This document shows, piece after piece, positions 7,877-16,011 of a stretch of DNA of 64,000 bases (position 1 is its first letter; each line of letters begins with the position of its first letter). The notes below the pieces were generated by a model. That model did no database searches. It saw nothing but the letters and a program-made list of their open reading frames with translations, and had not been told where the DNA came from. Origin of the DNA: Actinomycetospora endophytica (lineage in GTDB: Bacteria; Actinomycetota; Actinomycetes; Mycobacteriales; Pseudonocardiaceae); NCBI RefSeq assembly GCF_021026375.1, contig NZ_JAJNDB010000005.1, positions 62,001-126,000 on the forward strand, in the 5' to 3' direction. The position numbers were made by a program, and so were the translations under genes.

Positions 7877-9126
7877 CACCGGGCACGACGACGACCGACG
7901 GCGCGGTCTGCGCTGCCTGCGGAGAGCGCGGCGAACCGGGCGACCGCTTCTGCGAGGGGTGCGGCGCGGCGCTGCCCGCCACCGAGGGCCCGCCGCCCGC
8001 CGAGCGGGAGGGCACCCGCGCCCGGCCGGTCACCGCGCGCGCGTCGTCGCCGACACCGGCGTCCCCGGAGTCGCCGGGCCCCGACGCGGACGTCCCGCAG
8101 CAGACCGACGATCATGACCCCGGGCACGCCGCGGTGGGACGGCCGTGCGCGTCCTGCGGGGAGGGCACGATCGCCGACGACGGTTTCTGCGACGACTGCG
8201 GACGCCCGGCGCCCGACGCGACGGGATCCGCGGGCGGGCCCGCGACGGCGGCCCAGGTCATGGCGTCCGACCCCGGCGACCTGGGGTACGACCCGGACGA
8301 CCGCGACCACGCGGAGCGGTCGGTCGAGGGCGCGGCGGCGATCACCGACGTCGGCCGCCTGCGCGCCGCCAACGAGGACGCGTTCGGACTGGACCGGCTG
8401 CCGCTCGCCGAGGGCGGGCCCGACCTCGTCGTCGGGGTGGTGTGCGACGGGGTCGCCTCGGTCCCCGGCAGCGCCGCGGCGTCGGCGGTCGCGTGCGCGA
8501 CGGTGCTGGCCACCGCCCGGGATGCCGTGGCGCACCCCGACCCGGCCGATCCCGACCTCGCGGACACCGGCGGGGTCGACCTCACCGAGCTCGCCTACGT
8601 CTGCGCGGACGCCGCCGTCGACGCGGTGTCCGCGCTGGCCCACGCCGGGCGCGACTCCCCGGCGTGCACCTACGTCTCGTCGCTGGTGGTCGGCGACGTC
8701 CTGGTCGTCTCCTGGATCGGCGACAGCCGTGCCTACTGGCTGGTGCCCGACGAGCCGGAGCACTCCTGCGTGCTCACCACCGACGACTCCTGGGCGGCCG
8801 AGGCGGTCGCGGTCGGCCTGCTCGACCCCGAGACCGCGTACGCCGACCGGCGCGCGCACGCGATCACCCGGTGGGTCGCCGCCGACGGCCCGCCCGGGCC
8901 CGCGCACGTCGTCGCCCACGCCGCCGACCGGCCGGGGGTGCTCCTGATCTGCAGCGACGGCCTCTGGAACCACATCCCGGACGCCGCCGACCTCGCCCGA
9001 CTGGTCCACGACGACGGGCTGCCGGCCACGGCGGAGGCCATGCTGGAGGCGGCGCTGGACGACGGGGGCACGGACAACACCACGCTCGTCGTCGTGGACG
9101 TCGCCGGAGAGGGGATCCCCGCGTGA
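7873..9126 (+). CDS. PP2C-family protein phosphatase with two N-terminal zinc ribbons
   Basis: A 417-residue protein. Two four-Cys zinc ribbons come first (Cys13, Cys16, Cys27, Cys30 and Cys92, Cys95, Cys106, Cys109), separated by a disordered Pro/Glu/Ser linker. A PP2C domain fills about residues 155-417, starting at ITDVGRLRAANEDAFGLD. The metal-binding acidic residues of the family are present in VVCDGVAS, in SWIGDSRAYW, in LICSDGLWN and in GGTDNTTLVVV, so it should be an active Mn/Mg-dependent Ser/Thr phosphatase. The ATG overlaps the kinase stop by 4 bases, and its stop overlaps the vWA gene start. It is the natural antagonist of the adjacent kinase. The ribbons resemble those of the kinase and FHA proteins, which suggests a shared docking or metal-sensing mode. 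Confidence 0.88.
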   Translation: MTPGTTTTDGAVCAACGERGEPGDRFCEGCGAALPATEGPPPAEREGTRARPVTARASSPTPASPESPGPDADVPQQTDDHDPGHAAVGRPCASCGEGTIADDGFCDDCGRPAPDATGSAGGPATAAQVMASDPGDLGYDPDDRDHAERSVEGAAAITDVGRLRAANEDAFGLDRLPLAEGGPDLVVGVVCDGVASVPGSAAASAVACATVLATARDAVAHPDPADPDLADTGGVDLTELAYVCADAAVDAVSALAHAGRDSPACTYVSSLVVGDVLVVSWIGDSRAYWLVPDEPEHSCVLTTDDSWAAEAVAVGLLDPETAYADRRAHAITRWVAADGPPGPAHVVAHAADRPGVLLICSDGLWNHIPDAADLARLVHDDGLPATAEAMLEAALDDGGTDNTTLVVVDVAGEGIPA

Positions 9127-10421
9127 GCACGCCCGCGCCGTCGTTCACCGTCGAGGCGTTCCACAACGAGTACCTGCCCGAGAACGGCGCCGAGGTGGAC
9201 GCGATCGTGTCGGTCACCGCGGCCGGGCTGGGGGCCGCGACGACGAGCACCGACGCTGCCGAGGTCGTCGTCATCGACTGCTCGGGCTCGATGGGCGACC
9301 CGTCCACCAAGATCGCCGCGGCCCGTCGCGCGACGAAGGCCGCGGTCGATGCGCTGCCCGACGGGGTGCTGCTCGCGGTGGTGGCCGGGCGCCACGACGC
9401 CCGCATGGTGTTCCCGCAGTCCGAGCGCATGGTGGTCCTCGACCACATCACCCGCCGACAGGTGCACGCGGCGGTCGACCACCTCACGCCCAGCGGCGGC
9501 ACCGCGATCGGCACGTGGCTCCGGCTCGCCGAGCGGCTGTTGTCCCCGCACCCGCGCCGGTTGCGGCACGCGATCCTGCTGACCGACGGCCGCGACGAGC
9601 ACGAGACGCCCGAGGACCTCGCGGCGGCGCTCGACGCCGCCGACGGCGCGTTCACCTGCGACGCCCGCGGGATCGGGACCGACTGGGTGGTCGACGAGGT
9701 CCGCGGCATCGCGTCGCGCCTGCTCGGCACGGCCGACATCGTCGCCGAGCCCGAGCACCTCGCCGCCGACTTCGAGGGCATCGTCGGGCGGGCCATGGGC
9801 AAGGGGGCGGGTGACGTCGCGCTGCGGGTCTGGACGCCGCGCGGCGCGACGGTGACGGCGGTCAAGCAGGTCTCGCCCGCGGTCGAGGACCTCACCGACC
9901 GCCGGACCCCCGACCCGGCGAAGCCGCTGATCGGGCTCTACCCGACCGGCGCGTGGGGCGACGAGACCCGCGAGTACCACATCCGCGTGGCGCTGGACCC
10001 GCTCGCGAGCGGTGAGGAGATCCTCGCGGCTCGGGTCGGGATCGCGGCGCCCTCGCTGTCCGACGCGCCGCTCGGCGAGACCCGGGTCCGGGTCGCCTGG
10101 ACCGGCGACTCGGCGCTGTCCACCCGCCTCAACCGCCGCGTGGCGCACTACACCGGGCAGGCCGAGCTCGCGGAGGCGATCCAGGAGGGCCTCGACGCCC
10201 GCCGCAGCGGGGACGTCGACACCGCCACCGCGCGGCTGGGGCGGGCGGTGGCGCTCGCCGCGGAGTCGGGGAACGCGGAGACCTCGGCGCTGCTGGAGAA
10301 GGTCGTGGAGGTCGAGGACCCGGCGACCGGCCGCGTGCGGCTGCGCCGCGAGGTCACCGCGGCCGACGAGATGACCCTGGACGTGCGCTCGACGCGGACG
10401 GCACGGGTCAGGGAGGGCTGA
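9123..10421 (+). CDS. vWA-domain protein of the kinase operon
   Basis: A 432-residue cytoplasmic protein. A von Willebrand factor A domain occupies about residues 45-225 with an intact MIDAS motif DCSGSMG (Asp52, Ser54, Ser56), a conserved Thr in SGGTAIG and LLTDGRDEH. A beta-rich region (about 230-345) and a helical C-terminus (about 345-432) follow. vWA domains bind protein partners through the metal ion in the MIDAS. The triad of kinase, PP2C phosphatase and vWA protein recalls the TerY-P systems described for tellurium-resistance-linked loci, though no Ter genes are present here. The GTG start overlaps the phosphatase stop by 4 bases. Confidence 0.85.
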   Translation: MSTPAPSFTVEAFHNEYLPENGAEVDAIVSVTAAGLGAATTSTDAAEVVVIDCSGSMGDPSTKIAAARRATKAAVDALPDGVLLAVVAGRHDARMVFPQSERMVVLDHITRRQVHAAVDHLTPSGGTAIGTWLRLAERLLSPHPRRLRHAILLTDGRDEHETPEDLAAALDAADGAFTCDARGIGTDWVVDEVRGIASRLLGTADIVAEPEHLAADFEGIVGRAMGKGAGDVALRVWTPRGATVTAVKQVSPAVEDLTDRRTPDPAKPLIGLYPTGAWGDETREYHIRVALDPLASGEEILAARVGIAAPSLSDAPLGETRVRVAWTGDSALSTRLNRRVAHYTGQAELAEAIQEGLDARRSGDVDTATARLGRAVALAAESGNAETSALLEKVVEVEDPATGRVRLRREVTAADEMTLDVRSTRTARVREG

Positions 10422-10422
10422 G

Positions 10423-11208
10423 TTGGTCCGCTGCCGCCACGGGCACTCCTCGGAGACCCCGGACTTCTGCGACGAGTGCGGGGTGCCGATCGAGGGCGCT
10501 CCCCCGGCCTCCGCCACCCCGTCCGCCGGCACCCCGTCCGCCCCGCCCTCACCCGGCGCCACCGCGGCGCCGGCCGCGCCGCCGTCCCCGCCCGAGTTCG
10601 CCGGCGAGGTCTGCCCGCTGTGCGGCACCCCGCGCACCGGGCGGTTCTGCGAGGAGGACGGGCACGACTTCGTCGTCTCGGGCGCCGCGCCCGCCGCCGC
10701 GGCTCCCGTCCCCGCCGCGCCGCCGTCTGCCGCCCCCGCGGCACCGGCCCCCGCCGCGCCCGCCACGGGGAACGGCCCGCCGGCGGAGTCCGGGTGGGTG
10801 CTGACCGTCGAGGCCGACCGCCGCTACTACGAGTCGGTACTCGCCCGGGAGGGTCCGGACATCGGCGAGGTCTCCTTCCCGAACTACTACCCGCGCGCGG
10901 AGATCCCGCTGGCCGGCGCGGAGGTCCGCGTCGGGCGGCGCCGGGTCCACGGCTCCACCCCCGCCCCGCAGGTCGACCTGGCCGGCCCGCCCCTGGACCC
11001 CGGGGTGTCCCACCTGCACGCCGTCCTGCTGCCGCTCCCGGACGCCGACGGCGCGGCCGGCTGGTCGGTCCTCGACCCCGGATCCACGAACGGCACCACG
11101 ATCAACTACTCCGACGAACCCATCGCGCTCGACACCGTGATCCCGCTGCGCGAGGGCGACCGGGTGCACGTCGGGGCGTTCACGACCCTGCTGCTCGAGC
11201 GCCGCTGA
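10423..11208 (+). CDS. FHA-domain protein with N-terminal zinc ribbons
   Basis: A 261-residue protein starting at TTG (10423), one base after the vWA stop. An N-terminal Cys/His cluster (Cys4, His6 or His8, Cys16, Cys19) and a second one (Cys64, Cys67, Cys76, His81) flank Ala/Pro-rich linkers. The C-terminal FHA domain (about residues 165-261) shows the standard phosphothreonine-binding features: VGRRR, SHLHAVL and STNGTTIN. FHA domains read phosphothreonine marks, so this is the likely reader or output protein for the adjacent kinase, by analogy with GarA acting downstream of PknG. It ends the six-gene operon; a 113-base gap follows. Confidence 0.85.
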   Translation: MVRCRHGHSSETPDFCDECGVPIEGAPPASATPSAGTPSAPPSPGATAAPAAPPSPPEFAGEVCPLCGTPRTGRFCEEDGHDFVVSGAAPAAAAPVPAAPPSAAPAAPAPAAPATGNGPPAESGWVLTVEADRRYYESVLAREGPDIGEVSFPNYYPRAEIPLAGAEVRVGRRRVHGSTPAPQVDLAGPPLDPGVSHLHAVLLPLPDADGAAGWSVLDPGSTNGTTINYSDEPIALDTVIPLREGDRVHVGAFTTLLLERR

Positions 11209-11321
11209 GGCCGCGACACGCCCAGATCCATTCTGTCCGGCAATCCTCGACCGCCACTTCCGAGGCGGCTACGGTCGAAGGACCTTCCTGCGGCGTCGCC
11301 CTGGTCCCCGCCGACCCGCCC

Positions 11322-11720
11322 ATGCAGTCCCGAGGCGTCCCGGGGGACCTCTTGCCGCACATCGCTGCCGAGACCGAGCACGTTCGGCCATGCTCCGGGA
11401 GCTCGAGCTTCGTCGGATCGACCAGCGACGGCGCGCAGCAGGGGCGGATCACGCTGCAGGGCCTGCTGGACGCGGAGGCGGTCGACCGGCTGGCGGCCCA
11501 CCTGTACGGGTTCCTCGAGTCCGGCGTCCGGTTCATCACCGTCGACGCCCACGACGTGATCCGGGCGGACCCCTCGCTCGTCCCGCTGCTGGGCCGCTTC
11601 CAGCGGCGGCTGACCCGCCGCCACGGGCTGTTGACCATGACCGGGCTGCACCCGAGCGCGTTCCCGATCCCGGCGCAGCGACCAGCGCCCGCGTCGCCGG
11701 TGCCGGGCGGACGCCGGTGA
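11322..11720 (+). CDS. STAS-domain protein (anti-sigma factor antagonist-like)
   Basis: A 132-residue product from the ATG at 11322 (the frame is open further upstream, so the start is tentative). After a polar N-terminus, residues 41-110 (GRITLQGLLDAEAVDRLAAH to LTRRHGLLTMTGL) have the beta-alpha pattern of a STAS domain of the kind found in anti-sigma factor antagonists. The usual phosphorylatable Ser/Thr is not obvious at DAHDVIRADPS. Its stop overlaps the GTG of a LuxR-type regulator by 4 bases, so the two are coupled and probably work in one pathway. Confidence 0.55.
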   Translation: MQSRGVPGDLLPHIAAETEHVRPCSGSSSFVGSTSDGAQQGRITLQGLLDAEAVDRLAAHLYGFLESGVRFITVDAHDVIRADPSLVPLLGRFQRRLTRRHGLLTMTGLHPSAFPIPAQRPAPASPVPGGRR

Positions 11721-12373
11721 TCGACGTGGTGGTCGGCGACGACCACGCCGTCTTCGTCGACGCGCTGAGCACCGTGCTCGGGCAGCGTCGCCTCGTCGTC
11801 CGCGCGGTCGCCCACCGCGCGTCGGACGTCCTGGCCGCCGTGGCGCGGCACTCCCCCACGATCTGCCTGCTCGACCGGACCTTCGACGACGGCGACGGGA
11901 TCGAGCTGATCCCGGATCTGCTCGCCGCGAGCCCGCGCACCCGGGTCGTCGTCGTCACCGCCGACCCCGACCGCGGCGTCGCGACGCGGGCACTCGCCCG
12001 GGGCGCGAAGGGCTTCGTGCACAAGACCCGCGGCGTGACCGCCCTCGTCGACACCATCCACCGCGTCGTCGACGGCGCCACGGTGGTGGAGCTCCCGCCG
12101 CGGCGTCCCGACCCCGGCCCGCCGGCCCCGGACGCGGTCGACCCCGCCGTCGTCGAACGGCTCGCGTCGTACCTGACCCGTCGGGAACGGCAGTGTCTCG
12201 CCCTGATGGTCGACGGCCGGTCCACCACCGAGATCGCCGCCGAGTGGGGAGTCTCGGTGACCACGGTGCGCACCCACGTGCAGGCCGTGCTGACCAAGCT
12301 CGGCGTCCACACCCGGCTCGAGGCGGCGACCCTGGCCGCGCGGCACGACCTGGTCGCGACCTCCCCGGCCTGA
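11717..12373 (+). CDS. NarL/LuxR-family response regulator
   Basis: A 218-residue response regulator with a receiver domain (residues 1-120, acidic residues GDDH near the N-terminus, candidate phospho-Asp in CLLDRTF, conserved Lys in GFVHKT) and a LuxR-type HTH (about 150-212, LTRRERQCLALM to TVRTHVQAVLTKLGVH). The GTG overlaps the stop of the STAS gene. It is a close paralog of the regulator at 26706-27341: the two share long identical runs such as DALSTVLGQRRLVVR and GFVHKTRGVTAL. It converges on the exopolysaccharide operon, whose last stop is one base away. No cognate kinase is adjacent; the one at 27338 is a candidate. Confidence 0.88.
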   Translation: MIDVVVGDDHAVFVDALSTVLGQRRLVVRAVAHRASDVLAAVARHSPTICLLDRTFDDGDGIELIPDLLAASPRTRVVVVTADPDRGVATRALARGAKGFVHKTRGVTALVDTIHRVVDGATVVELPPRRPDPGPPAPDAVDPAVVERLASYLTRRERQCLALMVDGRSTTEIAAEWGVSVTTVRTHVQAVLTKLGVHTRLEAATLAARHDLVATSPA

Positions 12374-12374
12374 C

Positions 12375-13850
12375 TCAGGCGCCCGAGACCGGCGTCCTCA
12401 CCGAAGTCTGCTCGGGCACGACGGCCTCGACGGCCTCGACCGTCTCCAGGGGCTCCGCCCCCTCGACGGCCTCCACCGGCTCCGCGGGGACCTCGGACCG
12501 CACGGACAACGGCACCATGCGGGGCCGCCCCACCCGTTCCGCGCCGACGGTCTCCTCCACGACCTCGCGGCGGGCCGGACTGACCCAGCGCCCGTCGGAG
12601 CGTCGTCGCATGCCCGGCACGAACGTGCGCAGCGCCAGGTAGGAGTCGATGAGACGCATCAGCGGGAACGCCAGGAACGCGGCCAGGAAGCGGGCGCGGC
12701 GCTCGAGGACCACGACGAGACAGGTGAGCAGGAAGTCCGGGAAGAGCAGCCCGAACAGCAGCGCCGGCAGGTTGAGGTGCGCGGAGAGGAAGCCGTACGC
12801 GGGTCCCTCCACCGGCCAGGTCAGTGCGGCGGGGGTGATCTCCGGCAGCACCAGGATCACGGCCAGCACCGGGAGCAGCAGGAACGACACCGCCGCCGTG
12901 ACGAGCTCGAAGAGCAGCAGCGTGAGCATGGCCCCGAACAGGCTCGGCCGGGGTGGGAGCCGCCGGACGGTCTGCCACAGCCCGAGCGACCAGCGCCGGG
13001 TCTGGCGGACGTAGTCGGCGAGCCGCGCCGGGTCCTGGGTCTCGGCGACGGCACGCATCGTGAACCCGACCCGCCCGAGCTTGTGCCGGTAGAGCTCGAA
13101 GGTCATGTTGAAGTCCTCGATGACCAGGCCCGGCGGGTTCATGTCGATCTGCGGCAGCACGCGGGTCCGGTACATGCTCGCGAACCCCGGCACGATGTGG
13201 GTGGCGTTGAGCCGCCGCCAGGTCTGGCCGTACTTGATCAGGCGCTGGGTGAGCGCGTAGATCCGCTGCCGGTGACAGACGAGGATCTTGCCCATCAGGG
13301 AGAGGCGGTCGGGGTCCCAGGAGCTGCGCACCGCACCGGCGACGGCGGCGACCCCGGGGTCGGTGAACAGCGGCAGGGCGGCCTCGAAGTACCCGGGGCG
13401 CACCCGGGTGTCGGCGTCGAGGAGCAGCACGTAGTCGAACCGCTCGACCAGGTCGAACCGCTCGACCGCCTCCGTCAGGGCGCCCGCCTTCCCGACGTTC
13501 GCCGTGGTGCTCATGACGTGGACGCCGGCCTCGCGCGCGAGCTCGACGGTGCGGTCGGTCGAGCCGTCGGAGACGACGTGGACCTGGTCGGCGGGCACCA
13601 GGGCGGTGATCGCGGCGAGGCTCTCCGCGATCACCACCTCCTCGTTGTAGGCGGGCATGAGCACGGCGACGGTGGCGAGCGGCGGCACCGGGACCGGCGC
13701 CGGGCCCGAGTCCCCGGCGCGGCGCCGGGCCCGCCGTCGCCGCCACCGGCCGAGCACCTTGTCGTCGACCAGCCGGCAGAGCCCGACCAGCCCCCAGACG
13801 GTGAAGTTGAGCCCGACGATGCCGAGCACGAGCAGCCAGACCGGGATCAT
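12375..13850 (-). CDS. GT2-family processive glycosyltransferase (exopolysaccharide synthase)
   Basis: A 491-residue membrane glycosyltransferase. One N-terminal transmembrane helix (residues 4-25) precedes a GT-A domain with MPAYNEE (66-71), the nucleotide-binding LDADT (144-148), an acidic pair VIED (243-246) and the processive-synthase signature QTRRW (283-287). Several helices follow around residues 310-410. The layout is that of PNAG, hyaluronan and cellulose synthase-type enzymes, which polymerise and export beta-linked sugars from UDP-sugars. The start at 13850 follows GGGAGG and overlaps the stop of the GH18-like gene (ATGA). It is the last gene of the operon and its stop is one base from the convergent regulator's stop. 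The presence of polysaccharide deacetylases in the operon favours an N-acetylhexosamine polymer (inference). Confidence 0.87.
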   Translation of the reverse strand: MIPVWLLVLGIVGLNFTVWGLVGLCRLVDDKVLGRWRRRRARRRAGDSGPAPVPVPPLATVAVLMPAYNEEVVIAESLAAITALVPADQVHVVSDGSTDRTVELAREAGVHVMSTTANVGKAGALTEAVERFDLVERFDYVLLLDADTRVRPGYFEAALPLFTDPGVAAVAGAVRSSWDPDRLSLMGKILVCHRQRIYALTQRLIKYGQTWRRLNATHIVPGFASMYRTRVLPQIDMNPPGLVIEDFNMTFELYRHKLGRVGFTMRAVAETQDPARLADYVRQTRRWSLGLWQTVRRLPPRPSLFGAMLTLLLFELVTAAVSFLLLPVLAVILVLPEITPAALTWPVEGPAYGFLSAHLNLPALLFGLLFPDFLLTCLVVVLERRARFLAAFLAFPLMRLIDSYLALRTFVPGMRRRSDGRWVSPARREVVEETVGAERVGRPRMVPLSVRSEVPAEPVEAVEGAEPLETVEAVEAVVPEQTSVRTPVSGA

Positions 13851-15037
13851 CCCGTGCCTCCCGGTGGTGGGGATCCGAGCGCGCCCCAGAGGGTCGGATC
13901 GGGTGGACCGAACATCCAGAGGAAGACGTTGGTGACCCCGAACGACGCCGCCACCGACCGCTTGGCCTGGGAACTCGCGGTGTTCTCGAACCACACCTCG
14001 TGCTCGGTGCCCCTGGCGTCGGTGTAGCGGAACCAGGGCGACTGGCTCAGCGGGTCGAACTGCACGGTCACCCCGTGGCTCGCGGCGAGCTGGGTGGCCT
14101 GGGCGAACGAGAGGACCTGGGCCTGGTTGCCGACCCAGTCGTAGCCGGCGGCGTCGAGGCCGACGACGAGCTTCTCGCGGGGGATCACGGTGGTGGCGTA
14201 GGCGAGGACGTCGTGGACCCAGCCGCTCGGCGCGAGCGGGCCGGGCGGCGAGGTCTGCCAGTGGTAGTCGTAGGTCATCAGGCGGACCTCGTCCGCGGCG
14301 GCGCCGATCGCGGCGTAGTCCTGCGCGACGTTGCGCTGGTCCTCACCGGCGTCGTCGGTCTTCGCGAACACGGCCACCGAGAGCTTCTTGTGCTGGGCGT
14401 GCAGCGAGTCCGCGAGCTGCGTGACGAACGTCGAGAACGCCGCGCGGTCGCCGCCCTGCAGCTCCTCGTAGTCCAGGTCGATGCCGGCGTAGTTCTGCGC
14501 GACGGCGAGCTGGGTGATCGAGGAGATGTTGCGCTCCATGGTCGCCGGGTCGTGCAGCACCGGGGCCACCGCGCCGTAGGAGAAGTCGCCGCCGACCATG
14601 TTCGAGACGCTGGGCATGATCGGCACCCCGAGCGAGCGCAGCTTCGTCATGGTGGCGGTCGCGGTCGCCGTGTCCTGCGGCGGGACCGCCGACGTGACGT
14701 TCCCGTTCGAGCCGATCGTGTAGATCCACGGCGAGATCTCCCCGACGGCGTGGGGGTTGGCCTCGACAGCCGCGGACCCGGGGCCGAGATCCCAGTACGG
14801 GATCGACGCGACGACGAGGTTCGACGCCGACGCCGCCGGGACGCCGGCCGCCCCGGCGAGCGAGGCGGTCTCGCCGCCCGGGTGGCTGCGGGCGTTCACG
14901 ACGACCACCACGGCCAGCACGGCGGCCACGAGCAGCGCGACGAGCAGGGCCGGCGACCGGCGCCGGGCCGTCGTGGGATAGGACGGGTCATGTCGCACAC
15001 TCCTCCCGACGATCTCCGGGACACCGGCGGCGGTCAC
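13847..15037 (-). CDS. Membrane-anchored GH18-like (chitinase-fold) protein
   Basis: A 396-residue protein with a single transmembrane anchor (about residues 30-47) and an extracytoplasmic domain resembling family 18 glycoside hydrolases and their spore-lysin relatives. The signature strand reads NYAGIDLDYEEL (Asp187, Asp189 and the candidate acid Glu191). The first Asp of the usual DxxDxDxE motif is Ala184, so catalysis may be altered. Further family-like elements are SVSNMVGG, RLMTYDYHW and VVGLDAAGYDW. It probably trims or binds the exopolysaccharide at the membrane surface, next to the GT2 synthase to which it is translationally coupled. The GTG start overlaps the epimerase stop; a later internal start is possible. 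Confidence 0.75.
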   Translation of the reverse strand: MTAAGVPEIVGRSVRHDPSYPTTARRRSPALLVALLVAAVLAVVVVVNARSHPGGETASLAGAAGVPAASASNLVVASIPYWDLGPGSAAVEANPHAVGEISPWIYTIGSNGNVTSAVPPQDTATATATMTKLRSLGVPIMPSVSNMVGGDFSYGAVAPVLHDPATMERNISSITQLAVAQNYAGIDLDYEELQGGDRAAFSTFVTQLADSLHAQHKKLSVAVFAKTDDAGEDQRNVAQDYAAIGAAADEVRLMTYDYHWQTSPPGPLAPSGWVHDVLAYATTVIPREKLVVGLDAAGYDWVGNQAQVLSFAQATQLAASHGVTVQFDPLSQSPWFRYTDARGTEHEVWFENTASSQAKRSVAASFGVTNVFLWMFGPPDPTLWGALGSPPPGGTG

Positions 15038-16011
15038 GCGACCGCCGGCCGGTGGCCGAGCTGGTCGGCCGCGACGGCGTCGATGACGTCGTCGAGGTCA
15101 CGGGCCGGCCGGAAGCCGATGAGCTCCCGGGCCAGCGAGCAGTCCGGCACCCGGCGCTGCAGGTCCTCGTAGCCCCGCCCGTAGACCTCCTCGTAGGAGC
15201 GGCGGACGACCGTGCTCGACGAGCCGAGGCGGGCGATCACCCGATCCGCGAGGCTGCCGATGCTGATCTGGTCGGCGGTGCCGAGGTTCACCGCCCGGCC
15301 GCGCGCCTCGTCGCAGCCCGCGAGGGCCACCAGCGCCGGGACGATGTCGAGCACGTGGCAGAAGCACCGGATCTGCTCGCCGGTCCCGAACACCGTCAGC
15401 GGGTCCCCCGCTAGTGCCTGGCCGACGAACCGCGGGACGACCATGCCGTAGAGGCCGGTCTGGCGCGGGCCGACGGTGTTGAAGAGCCGGGCGATCACGG
15501 CGGGCACGCCGTGGGCCTCGACGGTCGCCGACACGAGGCTCTCGTCGAGCGCCTTGGCCTCGGAGTAGGACCACCGGTGCATCAGCGGCGACCCGACGAT
15601 GCGGTCGTCGTCCTCCCGCAGACCGATCTTGGTGTTCTTGCCGTAGATCTCGCTGCTGGACGCGACGAGCAGCCGGGCGGAGTGCCGCCGGGCGGCCTCG
15701 AGCACGGTGTCGGTGCCGTGCACGTTGATCCGGATGCCCTCGATCGTCCGGTCCCGGACGACGAAGGCACCGACCGCGGCGGCGAGGTGGAACACCGTGT
15801 CGGCGCCCGCCGTGACCTCGTCGACCCGGGCCTCGTCGAGCACCGAGCCCCGCACGAACTCCCACCCGGCGCGGCCGTCGACGGCGGCCAGGTTCGCCGC
15901 GGTCCCGGTGGACAGGTCGTCGAGGCCGACCACCTCGTGCCCGGCGTCGAGCAGGTGCTCGACCAGGTGCGACCCGATGAAGCCCGCCGCCCCCGTGACC
16001 AGCGCGCGCAT
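15034..16011 (-). CDS. NAD-dependent nucleotide-sugar epimerase/dehydratase
   Basis: A 325-residue extended short-chain dehydrogenase. It has the NAD-binding GAAGFIGSH (residues 7-15), the SSSE motif (118-121) and the catalytic YSEAK (Tyr149, Lys153). It should interconvert a UDP- or dTDP-sugar, as GalE/RmlB/WbpP-type enzymes do; the exact substrate cannot be read from the sequence. The ATG at 16011 shares one base with the preceding stop (TGATG). Together with the UDP-sugar dehydrogenase at 21071 it probably supplies precursors for the polysaccharide made by this operon. Confidence 0.85.
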   Translation of the reverse strand: MRALVTGAAGFIGSHLVEHLLDAGHEVVGLDDLSTGTAANLAAVDGRAGWEFVRGSVLDEARVDEVTAGADTVFHLAAAVGAFVVRDRTIEGIRINVHGTDTVLEAARRHSARLLVASSSEIYGKNTKIGLREDDDRIVGSPLMHRWSYSEAKALDESLVSATVEAHGVPAVIARLFNTVGPRQTGLYGMVVPRFVGQALAGDPLTVFGTGEQIRCFCHVLDIVPALVALAGCDEARGRAVNLGTADQISIGSLADRVIARLGSSSTVVRRSYEEVYGRGYEDLQRRVPDCSLARELIGFRPARDLDDVIDAVAADQLGHRPAVA

